A DNA stretch of 6,482 bases from an uncultured Sphingobacteriaceae bacterium (GCA_937875035.1 CALNCF010000002.1:1-6482); one strand, 5' to 3'; counted from the first letter of the stretch, positions 1 to 6,406 are shown. A program made the numbers and translations. The notes: generated by a model not told the origin, from the sequence alone.

Positions 1-1
1 A

Positions 2-514
2 ATGATCTCTTCGTTCAACGTCGGCGCTTTACTCGACCTTCCGTTCAGCGAGAATTTTTCATTGCAGCCGGGACTGATCCTGAGCGGTAAGGGTGCGAAG
101 CAGGATAATACCTTTATGGGCGCGCGCTCGGAAGGAAAAATCACCCCGATGTACCTGGAAGTACCGGTGAACCTGCTCTTCCGTGCTGATGTAGGCGGAG
201 TGGGCATTTATGCGACCGCGGGACCTTACCTGGCCTTCGGGGTAGGCGGCAAGAAGTCTTTTAAAACTTCTTCCATACTCGGGGATACGTCGGATGAAGG
301 AAGCATCTCCTATGGATCTGACAAGGATGATGACGACCTGGAGAACACAGACTATGGCTTCAACATCGGTGCGGGTATCGAGCTGGCCCGGAGCTTTGGC
401 CTGGGTCTGAACTACGGGGTGGGTCTGAAGAATGTATTGCCGGGGAATCCTTCTGATAAATTGTATAACCGGGTGATCAGCCTGAACGCGACCTTCCTCT
501 TAGGAGGGCAATAA
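2..514 (+). CDS. Outer-membrane beta-barrel protein, porin-like family (3' part)
   Basis: This is the C-terminal part of a porin-like outer-membrane protein; the true start lies before the window, so the Met at position 2 is probably internal. Visible signs are alternating hydrophobic/polar strands with Gly and aromatic residues, such as FSLQPGLILSGKGAKQ, PMYLEVPVNLLFRAD, GGVGIYATAGPYLAFGVGG and FGLGLNYGVGLKNV. This spacing is typical of the Bacteroidota barrel family often called OMP_b-brl_2 (PF13568), whose members are usually around 200 residues, so most of the barrel is here. A very acidic loop (SDKDDDDLENTDYG) separates two strands and would face outward or bind cations; that is inference. 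The protein ends in a strand with TFLLGGQ. The gene ends 34 bases before a strong hairpin terminator and is convergent with the minus-strand operon. Family assignment is fairly secure; substrate and role are unknown. Confidence 0.8.
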   Translation: MISSFNVGALLDLPFSENFSLQPGLILSGKGAKQDNTFMGARSEGKITPMYLEVPVNLLFRADVGGVGIYATAGPYLAFGVGGKKSFKTSSILGDTSDEGSISYGSDKDDDDLENTDYGFNIGAGIELARSFGLGLNYGVGLKNVLPGNPSDKLYNRVISLNATFLLGGQ

Positions 515-548
515 CAGGTACATATTACCTCTACATATATCTATGAAG

Positions 549-575
549 AAAGGCTGCTCTTACCGGGCAGCCTTT
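549..575. terminator. Bidirectional rho-independent terminator
   Basis: A 9-bp perfect stem pairs AAAGGCTGC (549-557) with GCAGCCTTT (567-575). It can extend inward by a G-U pair and a C-G pair, leaving a loop of about 5 bases. On the plus strand it is followed by a T-rich tract (TTTTCATTTTATT) and would end the beta-barrel gene that stops at 514. On the minus strand the stem ends in a shorter T run, and it lies just past the stop codon at 588, so it can also end the convergent operon. Confidence 0.85.
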
Positions 576-587
576 TCATTTTATTCC

Positions 588-2672
588 TTACAGCCTCGGA
601 CGGGTATAAAAATTAAGCAGTGGCAGATCTACACAAATGGAAACACTGAAGCGGTTGTAATTGTCGCTGTAGGTATTCGCAGCCTGTGTGACCTTGCGCA
701 GCAGTGGGCCTGCCTGGTAGCCTATATTCAGGGAGATCGGGGTGCTTGGAATACCCATGGAATAAAAGACGCCGGGGGAAATGATGTCGCTGAGCTGCAC
801 CGAAGGAATTCTCTTTACACTGTCGTTCTCGCTGTTGAAACGAAAAGCAGTAATGGCTCCGATATCGACCGCGGAAATGAACAGGGTATGCGACCATTTT
901 CCCTTATATTTTTTCTCACTGGAAAACGGGGGGAGGTGCTGCCGGCCATTGCTGAAAGAAATACCTATGGGAGCCGTGAGCCCGTAACTGTTGACCACAT
1001 GCTCATTCTTCACGCCTTTAATAAATTCGTTTCCGATAAAAAGTCCGCAGTAGGCGTTCAGCGCGATGCTCCTGTTGGAGGTACGTTTGATCCGGGCGGA
1101 TGCCGGAGGCAGGGCCATCGCTTCGACAATGCCCGCCACTTCGTCGGGGTCTTTCGCTTCCACAACGGAACTCATAAAGACGCTGTATTTCATAAAGCGG
1201 CTGGCGTTTCTTCTCACCGTATCCTCCTCTCCCAAGTGCGCGACAACTGCATCATTATAAATGATGACCAGGCGGTTGACAGCTTCGGTATATTTCTTCT
1301 TGTTAATATCCGTACTTAACGCGGTCACGTTGCGCGCTATAGAAAAATAAGCCTGTGTGCGTTGGGCTACGTCTTTAAAATTCTGATCCCGCCGCACCAA
1401 GGCCATTAGTTCCGGGTTACCGCCGTTTTCCAGCAGGTCGATCAGCGAGTTTATGAGTCCGGCAGCCATTGCAATTTTGAGGGAATCGGTACCTGCCCCT
1501 TTGGCTTTATTAAGCTTAGCGTCCAGCTCTCCTATATTGCCGGAGAATGACAGGAGGTATTGCTTCACCGCCGTGTAATGCTCGTATGTTCCTGCAATGT
1601 CCATCCCCCGCATCAGCTCGACAAAGTTTTTATTGGCAAAATTCACATTGCCATAATTGTTCTTTGCTTTCTGCATCATCAGACCTAAATAAATACGAAG
1701 TAGCATTCTGTCATTTACCAGCAGTTCTACCTGCTGCCTGTTTACCCAATAGACAGCGCCTGTATCGCGCAGCGATTCGTTCAGCAGCTGAACAAGCTGT
1801 ACGGCTCCGGTGACATCCCGCATATTATCGGACATGTCGCCCGGGTTCAGGTAGCTGATCGGGTAATTGGCAATAACCTCTCCCGGATGCTCTCCTTTCT
1901 TCATCGCATCCGCTATATAACAACCCGACTTCAGCATCAGGGCTACTTCAGGATACTTTTGAAAGAGCTTGGGGTTATTATGAATAAGCCGGGGGAGATT
2001 CTGATCGAGACTGTTCAGGTCTATGAGGAAAGCACTCCGGAGGCTATTGATATAATTCTCATAATTATATACCTGCTGATCGGTGGTGTTCAGGATGATG
2101 AGGGTGTTCGGGAAGAATGTCCTCAACCCCATATTGGAGACGAGCGCTTTCTTGAAATCATCAAAAAATGCAATACTGAGCTCCTGCTTGGTTCTTTTTA
2201 CGATGAACTTCGCCATGCCATCGGCAATCGTAGTGACATCCAGCCCTCCTATACCACTTAACAAGCCAGCAGCACCTGTAATCATTTTTGGAGTAGTAGC
2301 TGCCGCCAGTAGGTTTGCGTTACTTTCTGACACGCTCCCATTTTCTTTTATAGAAATAAATGGATTAGTTGAAAAATTGCGTTCCAACTCACGGTCATTC
2401 GTTACACTATCATGTACATATTTCAATAGGAGTAGTATTATCTTGTCCCTTTCCTCTTTATTTTTTAAATTTTCTTCCTCCCTTTCCTCAATATCAAACT
2501 CAATTCTTCGCTTTATAATATCCTCTTTCGAAACCCTGTTCCCGTCAAGTCGTACTTGCTCCTCGTAAAAAAATTTTAACTGAATTGCATCGTGGTACAT
2601 GGTCTGTGCAAATGTAGCTGTGCTGCATAGCAGCAGGCACAGGAGGAGCTTAAATCTGAGCGGCTTGTCCAT
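588..2672 (-). CDS. Exported protein of unknown function with C-terminal beta-rich (barrel-like) region
   Basis: This 694-residue protein is the last gene of the operon. It starts with a clear Sec signal peptide: charged MDKPLRFK, a Leu/Cys core, and probable cleavage after Ala22 (STATFA|Q). Residues about 50-80 are a highly charged helix rich in Glu, Lys and Arg, likely a short coiled coil. Residues about 120-150 are small-residue and Gly rich (GAAGLLSGIGGL). Residues 160-520 look mostly helical with no motif I recognise. From about 530 to the end the pattern changes to beta strands with aromatic and Gly residues (ALNAYCGLFIGNEF, LFISAVDIGAITAFRF, ISPGVFYSMGIP, ISLNIGYQAGPLLRKV, RFSVSICVDLPLLNFYT), resembling an outer-membrane barrel or anchor. 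The start overlaps the protease gene by 23 bases, so translation is probably coupled. The stretch encoding residues about 51-110 is unusually AT-rich. Function is unknown; an outer-membrane or periplasmic partner of the upstream enzymes is a guess. Confidence 0.85.
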   Translation of the reverse strand: MDKPLRFKLLLCLLLCSTATFAQTMYHDAIQLKFFYEEQVRLDGNRVSKEDIIKRRIEFDIEEREEENLKNKEERDKIILLLLKYVHDSVTNDRELERNFSTNPFISIKENGSVSESNANLLAAATTPKMITGAAGLLSGIGGLDVTTIADGMAKFIVKRTKQELSIAFFDDFKKALVSNMGLRTFFPNTLIILNTTDQQVYNYENYINSLRSAFLIDLNSLDQNLPRLIHNNPKLFQKYPEVALMLKSGCYIADAMKKGEHPGEVIANYPISYLNPGDMSDNMRDVTGAVQLVQLLNESLRDTGAVYWVNRQQVELLVNDRMLLRIYLGLMMQKAKNNYGNVNFANKNFVELMRGMDIAGTYEHYTAVKQYLLSFSGNIGELDAKLNKAKGAGTDSLKIAMAAGLINSLIDLLENGGNPELMALVRRDQNFKDVAQRTQAYFSIARNVTALSTDINKKKYTEAVNRLVIIYNDAVVAHLGEEDTVRRNASRFMKYSVFMSSVVEAKDPDEVAGIVEAMALPPASARIKRTSNRSIALNAYCGLFIGNEFIKGVKNEHVVNSYGLTAPIGISFSNGRQHLPPFSSEKKYKGKWSHTLFISAVDIGAITAFRFNSENDSVKRIPSVQLSDIISPGVFYSMGIPSTPISLNIGYQAGPLLRKVTQAANTYSDNYNRFSVSICVDLPLLNFYTRPRL

Positions 2673-3777
2673 CGTTTATTGCTTTAATAACCTGTAAAGG
2701 ATTTATGATCTTATAGGGGTTGTTCCCGGAAGGGTCTCCGTTGCTGCACAGCAGGGCTATCAGCCCTTTGACTGTATATCCCTGCTTGCGCTCGCGCAGG
2801 TATTGGATGATGAGAGCCGCGATGCCGGCTACAAAGGGCGCCGCCTGGCTGCTGCCGCTTAAGGCTGCGTAGCCGCTTTCTTTCACTGTAGAGTAGATAC
2901 CCACACCCGGGGCCAGCAGGTGTAAGCCTGCCGAAGTAATACTTGTGGAAGAAACATTTTTATCAGGACCTGCCGCGCCTACCGAAAGGCATTCGGGATA
3001 CTTAGCCGGGTAAAACAGCTCGGTATATTTTGTTATCTTATCATTATTCCCACCTGCGCATACTACGAGGATGTTGTGCGTATTCACGGCGCTCTGAATA
3101 GTAGAGCGAATATCTCTCCAGTAGGATAAGAATCCTTTACTGATCGAGATCACCTGCACTCCCTGGGATATGGCCCATTTAATGCCGTCTTCCACCAGTG
3201 TAATATCATCACTTATTTTAGAAGAGGAAAAAGGTCGGTCTTTAGAAACCTTACAGAAATAAAAGTCGCAATCGTAGGCTATACCTGTTACCCCAAAGCC
3301 ATTGTTAGACGCTTTAATAATGCCGGCACAGTGGGTACCGTGCGAATCCAGGCTGATGTCTGCTATACCCAGGGTGCTGCCGGTTACATCGTGGCAGTTG
3401 CGGGCATTGATGTTGAGATCAGGATGAGGCAAGGCGAGCCCGGTGTCGAGCACGGCTACTTTCACGCCCGCACCGGTAAGTCCCATTTCCCAGAGCTTGT
3501 CTACTCCGTAATCTTTCAGCCACCAGTACTGATCGATGCTGAAAAGCTGCCCGGTACCTGTATCCGGTGCTTCCCGCAACCCTTCCGCCCAGTAAAAATA
3601 TCCATCGCGATCCTGGAACCACTTACCTAATTCGGGGTTGGGCACATCGGTTATTTCTTCGGCCATAAAGGTTGTTCCCTCGGTTATGATACCGGCGATA
3701 CTATTCGTATCAGGAAATGTAACCGGGATCGTACTGCGTTTATTCAGCTTAGGTACCACTACCATCATCTTTGGCAT
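2650..3777 (-). CDS. Subtilisin-family (S8) serine protease with N-terminal SH3-like module
   Basis: This 375-residue protein is a serine endopeptidase of the subtilase fold. The triad is visible: Asp111 in VAVLDTG, His146 in DSHGTHCAGI, and Ser310 in SGSSQAAPFVAG. The oxyanion Asn is Asn244 in CAGGNN. The motif around the Ser reads GSSQAAP where most subtilases have GTSMA(S/A)P, a mild variation that keeps the nucleophile. Residues 1-67 form a module shared with the neighbouring GH46 protein. The catalytic domain runs from about 85 to 370. There is no signal peptide and no recognisable I9-type propeptide, so the enzyme is either cytoplasmic or leaves by another route. It has seven cysteines (128, 150, 170, 175, 240, 263, 344), many for a secreted subtilase. 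The start at 3777 lies 26 bases after the GH46 stop, and the MPKMMVVVPKLNKR start matches that of the GH46 protein. Family call is secure; target is unknown. Confidence 0.95.
   Translation of the reverse strand: MPKMMVVVPKLNKRSTIPVTFPDTNSIAGIITEGTTFMAEEITDVPNPELGKWFQDRDGYFYWAEGLREAPDTGTGQLFSIDQYWWLKDYGVDKLWEMGLTGAGVKVAVLDTGLALPHPDLNINARNCHDVTGSTLGIADISLDSHGTHCAGIIKASNNGFGVTGIAYDCDFYFCKVSKDRPFSSSKISDDITLVEDGIKWAISQGVQVISISKGFLSYWRDIRSTIQSAVNTHNILVVCAGGNNDKITKYTELFYPAKYPECLSVGAAGPDKNVSSTSITSAGLHLLAPGVGIYSTVKESGYAALSGSSQAAPFVAGIAALIIQYLRERKQGYTVKGLIALLCSNGDPSGNNPYKIINPLQVIKAINDGQAAQI
3577..3777 (-). other. SH3-like N-terminal module of the S8 protease (residues 1-67)
   Basis: The first 67 residues carry LNKR at 11-14, a Gly at 29 and 34, AEE at 39-41, and end in GKWFQDRDGYFYWAEGL. 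The order of an LNxR start, a central turn with Gly, and a Trp/Tyr-rich end resembles bacterial SH3 (SH3b) domains, though it is divergent. It aligns with residues 1-66 of the GH46 protein with one single-residue gap and about 30 identities, counted by hand. SH3b domains usually bind cell-wall peptides or act as targeting modules; that role here is inference. Confidence 0.65.
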
Positions 3778-3803
3778 ATCGGTCTTGTTTTAAACAGGGT
3801 TAT

Positions 3804-4763
3804 TTATTGAATGGTGATACCGTTTGCTTTCAGCGGTTTTTGAAGGCTCCAGTTCCCGGCTCCGATCTGCTCTTTGAAGCAGGCGGTACGGTACACTGTT
3901 TTTTGCAGCAGGCTGCTGCTGTGTGTGCGGAGCCACTCATGCCGCGCATCCACATAATTGATGATCCAGCTTTTTTCCGCTCCTCCCTGCGAGGGTACCG
4001 CAGTGGGAAAGCGTTTACGAAGGAATGCGAGGATCCCTCCCGAATGGATATAGCTGTCGTAAATCACCAGCAGGCTGAGGGGTTGCGTAAAGCCGTTGGC
4101 TGCGAACCACTGGTACGCGGGCTGGTAATATTTGCTTTCGAAAAGGCTGTCCTGGCAGAGGGCCATGACCGGGTCTTCCTTACCGGCTTTTTTCAAGGTA
4201 TCGCAGAAGACTTCATCGCCGGCCAGGCTGGGCTTCCTGCCCAACCTGCCGAGGTAGGGCTGCAGCTTACCGGCATAGGTGCCGTTCAGATCGATGTAAT
4301 GACGCACCAGCGCAGGCAGGTGCCCGAACTCGGTGGTCTGCGAACGGCCATAGGTGATCTGCACCATCATAGCCTTGGTCACCGGGTCTTTATGATCGGC
4401 GTATTTGACCAGCGCCGCGTAATTCCCATCGGCCTTACCGGTTTCGAATACATTGACTACCCGCTGGATCTTCGTCTTAATAGCGGGGGTAATGCTAAAT
4501 GCTTCAAGGATGTTATTATCCGTGTGCTCAGGCAATACGGCCTGCTCTGTTTCGTCGAGCACACTCAGGCCTCCTCCCCAGTAAAAATACTGGTCGCGGT
4601 CTTTATACCATTTGCCCAGCGTGGCATCCGCGGGGACCACTTCTTCGGCATCAAAGCTGAAGCCTTTCATCACTACTCCCATAATACCCGCTTTGCTGGA
4701 AAGCGCGGGGGGTATGGCATTTCGCTTATTAAGCCGGGCGACGGTTACAATACATTTTTTCAT
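3804..4763 (-). CDS. GH46 chitosanase-like glycosidase with N-terminal SH3-like module
   Basis: This 319-residue protein matches the GH46 chitosanase pattern, a lysozyme-like fold that hydrolyses beta-1,4 links in chitosan. Residues 1-66 are the module shared with the protease. The catalytic domain runs from about 90 to 319: VVNVFETGK (Glu107 aligns with the general acid found in IFENG of Bacillus chitosanase), ITYGRSQTTEFG (138-147), DPVMALCQDSLFESKYYQPA (198-216), LLVIYDSYIHSGG (231-243) and GNWSLQKPL near the end. The second acid is less clear; Asp123 and Asp126 are candidates, but an insertion is needed to align them. There is no signal peptide, unlike typical secreted chitosanases. It starts inside the stop codon of the membrane-protein gene (TAATG), so translation is likely coupled. 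An AGGA sits only 2 bases before the ATG, too close for a normal Shine-Dalgarno. Substrate could be chitosan or a related deacetylated amino-sugar polymer, including modified peptidoglycan; this is inference. Confidence 0.88.
   Translation of the reverse strand: MKKCIVTVARLNKRNAIPPALSSKAGIMGVVMKGFSFDAEEVVPADATLGKWYKDRDQYFYWGGGLSVLDETEQAVLPEHTDNNILEAFSITPAIKTKIQRVVNVFETGKADGNYAALVKYADHKDPVTKAMMVQITYGRSQTTEFGHLPALVRHYIDLNGTYAGKLQPYLGRLGRKPSLAGDEVFCDTLKKAGKEDPVMALCQDSLFESKYYQPAYQWFAANGFTQPLSLLVIYDSYIHSGGILAFLRKRFPTAVPSQGGAEKSWIINYVDARHEWLRTHSSSLLQKTVYRTACFKEQIGAGNWSLQKPLKANGITIQ
4566..4763 (-). other. SH3-like N-terminal module of the GH46 protein (residues 1-66)
   Basis: Residues 1-66 carry LNKR at 11-14, IP at 17-18, G at 29 and 34, AEE at 39-41, and end in LGKWYKDRDQYFYWGGGL. 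It is the counterpart of the protease module. At DNA level the two genes share the 13-base string CCCAGTAAAAATA (plus strand, 4577-4589 and 3588-3600) in the YFYWxxGL region, but elsewhere the DNA has diverged, which points to an old duplication or independent acquisition of one module. Confidence 0.65.
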
Positions 4764-5959
4764 TATCCTACAGCTTCAGTTTCAGATCCGTTATTTACTG
4801 TGAAGGTGATCGGGTTTTGTGCCGTACCCGGGGCAGCAGCGGAAGTGCTCGCCGGGTCGTTCTTGGCAGCTCCGCGTAATTTCATCAGCTTGTTCAGCAG
4901 GTCGAACCAGAAGGGTGCGCCCAGCGAAATGGCCAGCGCCGTAATGATCCAGCCGATAATGGCGGTACCGCTCATCTTGTTGGCCTTGAAATTCATAAAG
5001 CCTTTTTCCCAGCCTAAACCCATCAGCTGGTTCAGGTCATTGATGTCGTTCTTCAGGAGAGAATCCGCGCTCTTCAGCAACGACATATTCATGGCATACA
5101 TGCTATCGGACAGCCTGCTCATGTTTGCATAAGCCGGGGTATTTTCCTGCTGGCCGGCACGCATCTGTTCCATCTTGCCCTGCAGCTGCTGGTTTTTTTC
5201 CATGAAGGTTCCGGCCGATTGCACGACCTGCTCACGGAGCTTGGGATCGCTGGATAATTTACGGGCCATGGAAATGGTATCGAGGTTAAAGCCGATCGCG
5301 ATCGTCATACCGATCGCAAACAATACCACCTGCGTGTATTTCTTATACCAGCCGGAGGTGCGGTCCATCGTATCGTCGAACCATTTTTCGAGCAGCAGCT
5401 TGAAACGGTCGATGTCGCCCTGGGCCTCTGAAAGCAGGGACAATAAGAACATGCGTGTTTCGGTGCTGATCTCCACCTCCCCGTCTGTACCGGTAGTGTG
5501 CAGCGTGTTGTTCCCGTCTTTAAACCTCAGGGTTCCCGACAGGACAGATTCTTTGATGCGAAGTATATTATACCCGCGCATATCGGAGTCGATGCCATGC
5601 AGCAGGTCGACCATCACCTTGGAAAAATTCTGTGCGTTCAGGTAGGATGGCTTGCTGTGAAAATTATCCTCGCCCAGGTATTTGATGAGAGGATGGCTGT
5701 AGAAAGCCGCGGCGAACTTATTATGCCTGAGCTGATCCGAGCGGAAAAGAACCATCCAGTAGCTGCGGATGCGGTCAAAGACGATATGCTTACAGCCCTT
5801 ATCTTTTTCGAGCATGCGTACGATCCCTTTTTCGAGGATCTTGGAACGGAAGGCCAGGTTGGTGGAGATGATCTCCTGGAGAATGCTTGCCAGCAGGCTG
5901 TACAGCAGATACACAAAGATCAAACCGATGGTGACATCCAGGGCTACAGAATTGAACAT
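4763..5959 (-). CDS. Three-helix inner-membrane protein of unknown function
   Basis: This 398-residue protein opens the operon. Three membrane segments are visible: about 9-29 (VTIGLIFVYLLYSLLASIL), about 209-226 (VVLFAIGMTIAIGF) and about 332-350 (AIIGWIITALAISLGAPF). Positive charges after helix 1 (RSKILEKGIVRMLEKDK) and after helix 3 (NKLMKLRGAAK) suggest that the 30-208 loop and the C-terminus are cytoplasmic, with the 227-331 loop outside. That outer loop is Gln/Met/Ser rich and probably a coiled coil (REQVVQSAGTFMEKNQQLQG). Notable motifs are WFDDTMDRTSGWYKKYTQ (193-210) just before helix 2 and LGAPFWFDLLNKLMKLRG (346-363) at helix 3, which look family-wide but belong to no family I can name. 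The tail is Ala/Ser/Thr/Pro rich. The start is the first Met of the frame and places helix 1 at the N-terminus; no Shine-Dalgarno is seen. Its one-base overlap with the GH46 gene suggests a joint role, perhaps as membrane platform. Confidence 0.85.
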   Translation of the reverse strand: MFNSVALDVTIGLIFVYLLYSLLASILQEIISTNLAFRSKILEKGIVRMLEKDKGCKHIVFDRIRSYWMVLFRSDQLRHNKFAAAFYSHPLIKYLGEDNFHSKPSYLNAQNFSKVMVDLLHGIDSDMRGYNILRIKESVLSGTLRFKDGNNTLHTTGTDGEVEISTETRMFLLSLLSEAQGDIDRFKLLLEKWFDDTMDRTSGWYKKYTQVVLFAIGMTIAIGFNLDTISMARKLSSDPKLREQVVQSAGTFMEKNQQLQGKMEQMRAGQQENTPAYANMSRLSDSMYAMNMSLLKSADSLLKNDINDLNQLMGLGWEKGFMNFKANKMSGTAIIGWIITALAISLGAPFWFDLLNKLMKLRGAAKNDPASTSAAAPGTAQNPITFTVNNGSETEAVG

Positions 5960-6038
5960 AGTACGAACAGGTAAGGCCTACTCTTCATTGGATTTTCGGC
6001 AGACTCCATATTAGTTTTCAGTATCGCACACAGAAACC

Positions 6039-6072
6039 TTATCCTGCCACGATAAAGGCGTGGCATGGATAA
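6039..6072. repeat. Strong hairpin in operon leader region
   Basis: TTATCC (6039-6044) and TGCCACG (6045-6051) pair with CGTGGCA (6059-6065) and GGATAA (6067-6072), with one bulged T at 6066 and a 7-base loop. This gives 13 base pairs. It lies 80 bases before the membrane-protein start codon and, on the minus strand, is followed by GGTTTCTG rather than a full T-tract, so it is not a typical terminator. It may be a leader structure, an attenuation element or a protein-binding site. Confidence 0.6.
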
Positions 6073-6104
6073 ACAGGGTATGTTCACAGGCAGGGTAGCA
6101 GGGT

Positions 6105-6123
6105 TGATCAGGAGCCTGAATCA
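6105..6123. repeat. Imperfect palindrome
   Basis: TGATCAGG (6105-6112) faces CCTG-A-ATCA (6115-6123) across two bases, with one unpaired A. The spacer is too short for an RNA hairpin using all pairs, so a DNA operator for a dimeric regulator is the more natural reading. It overlaps one of the TTGATCA copies. Confidence 0.35.
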
Positions 6124-6161
6124 GGGTTAAATATTCGTCGGGCACGACCCTTGATCATTGT

Positions 6162-6192
6162 CAAAATAAAACATAAGTCCCGGCAAATGAAA
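6162..6192 (-). promoter_or_regulatory. Candidate promoter of the four-gene operon
   Basis: On the minus strand, TTATTTTG (6169 to 6162) matches the Bacteroidota -7 element TAnnTTTG at all but one position. Upstream, TTTC (6192 to 6189) sits at the usual 19-base spacing with one mismatch to TTTG, and an exact TTTG (6187 to 6184) sits at a short 14-base spacing. Transcription would begin near 6155 and give a leader of roughly 195 bases containing the palindrome and the 6039-6072 hairpin. Confidence 0.35.
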
Positions 6193-6277
6193 TACGGGAA
6201 ATCCTGTATATAGGGTACGACTTTACACGTATTTTCTCCCGGATGAAAAGCGATATTCTGGCAGAGCAATTGATCAC

Positions 6278-6306
6278 TTCAGCAATAAGCATTTCAGCGA
6301 AAAGCA
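6278..6306. repeat. Short direct repeat
   Basis: TTCAGCAATAAGCA (6278-6291) is followed one base later by TTCAGCGAAAAGCA (6293-6306), identical at 12 of 14 positions. The 15-base period is one and a half helical turns. It could be a tandem regulator site upstream of the plus-strand gene, or chance. Confidence 0.3.
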
Positions 6307-6375
6307 AAAAACACTATTAAACAACTACAAACAAGATATTATACCTTTTAAGGATTTCTATTTAAACGCTTATTT

Positions 6376-6406
6376 TTTGATGCTGAAAATGTATATTGGC
6401 ACTTTG
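6376..6406 (+). promoter_or_regulatory. Candidate promoter of the plus-strand secreted-protein gene
   Basis: TTTG at 6376-6379 fits a Bacteroidota -33 element. At 19 bases beyond it is GCACTTTG (6399-6406), which has the TTTG half but lacks TA; TATATTGG (6392-6399) matches TAnnTTTG better, at 7 of 8, but with only 12 bases spacing. Either would give a leader of about 10-15 bases before the ATG at 6421. Placement is uncertain. Confidence 0.25.

Larger units (their letters stand above)
588..5959 (-). other. Predicted four-gene operon (membrane protein, GH46, S8 protease, exported protein)
   Basis: All four genes read leftward with junctions of -1, +26 and -23 bases and no internal terminator-like hairpin that I can see. 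The convergent terminator at 549-575 closes it. The tight spacing, plus the module shared by the two enzymes, argues that the products act together. Confidence 0.8.
6104..6276. repeat. Three copies of TTGATCA
   Basis: TTGATCA occurs at 6104-6110, 6151-6157 and 6270-6276, each containing the palindrome TGATCA. Three copies within 173 bases of non-coding DNA is more than expected for a 7-mer, but spacing (47 and 119 bases) is not regular, so an operator role is only possible. Confidence 0.3.

Noticed and set aside
2..514. Met at position 2 as true start of the beta-barrel gene
   Set aside because: No signal peptide follows, and the sequence starts in the middle of a barrel strand, so the gene must begin upstream of the window.
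543..1319. Plus-strand open frame (258 codons) starting in the terminator hairpin
   Set aside because: Its start sits inside the terminator and the rest is antisense to the beta-rich end of the 694-residue protein; the translation is low in pattern and looks like a shadow frame.
3771..5132. Long plus-strand open frame (453 codons) opposite the GH46 and membrane-protein genes
   Set aside because: It lies fully antisense to two genes with clear domain or membrane-segment signals, and its translation shows no coherent domain, signal peptide or family pattern.
5498..5974. Plus-strand open frames opposite the start of the membrane-protein gene
   Set aside because: They are antisense to the cytoplasmic region and first helix of a well-supported gene and show no recognisable protein features.
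6190..6235. Inverted repeat AAATACG (6190-6196) and CGTATTT (6228-6234)
   Set aside because: Only 7 bp with a 31-base spacer in AT-rich DNA; this is easily chance.
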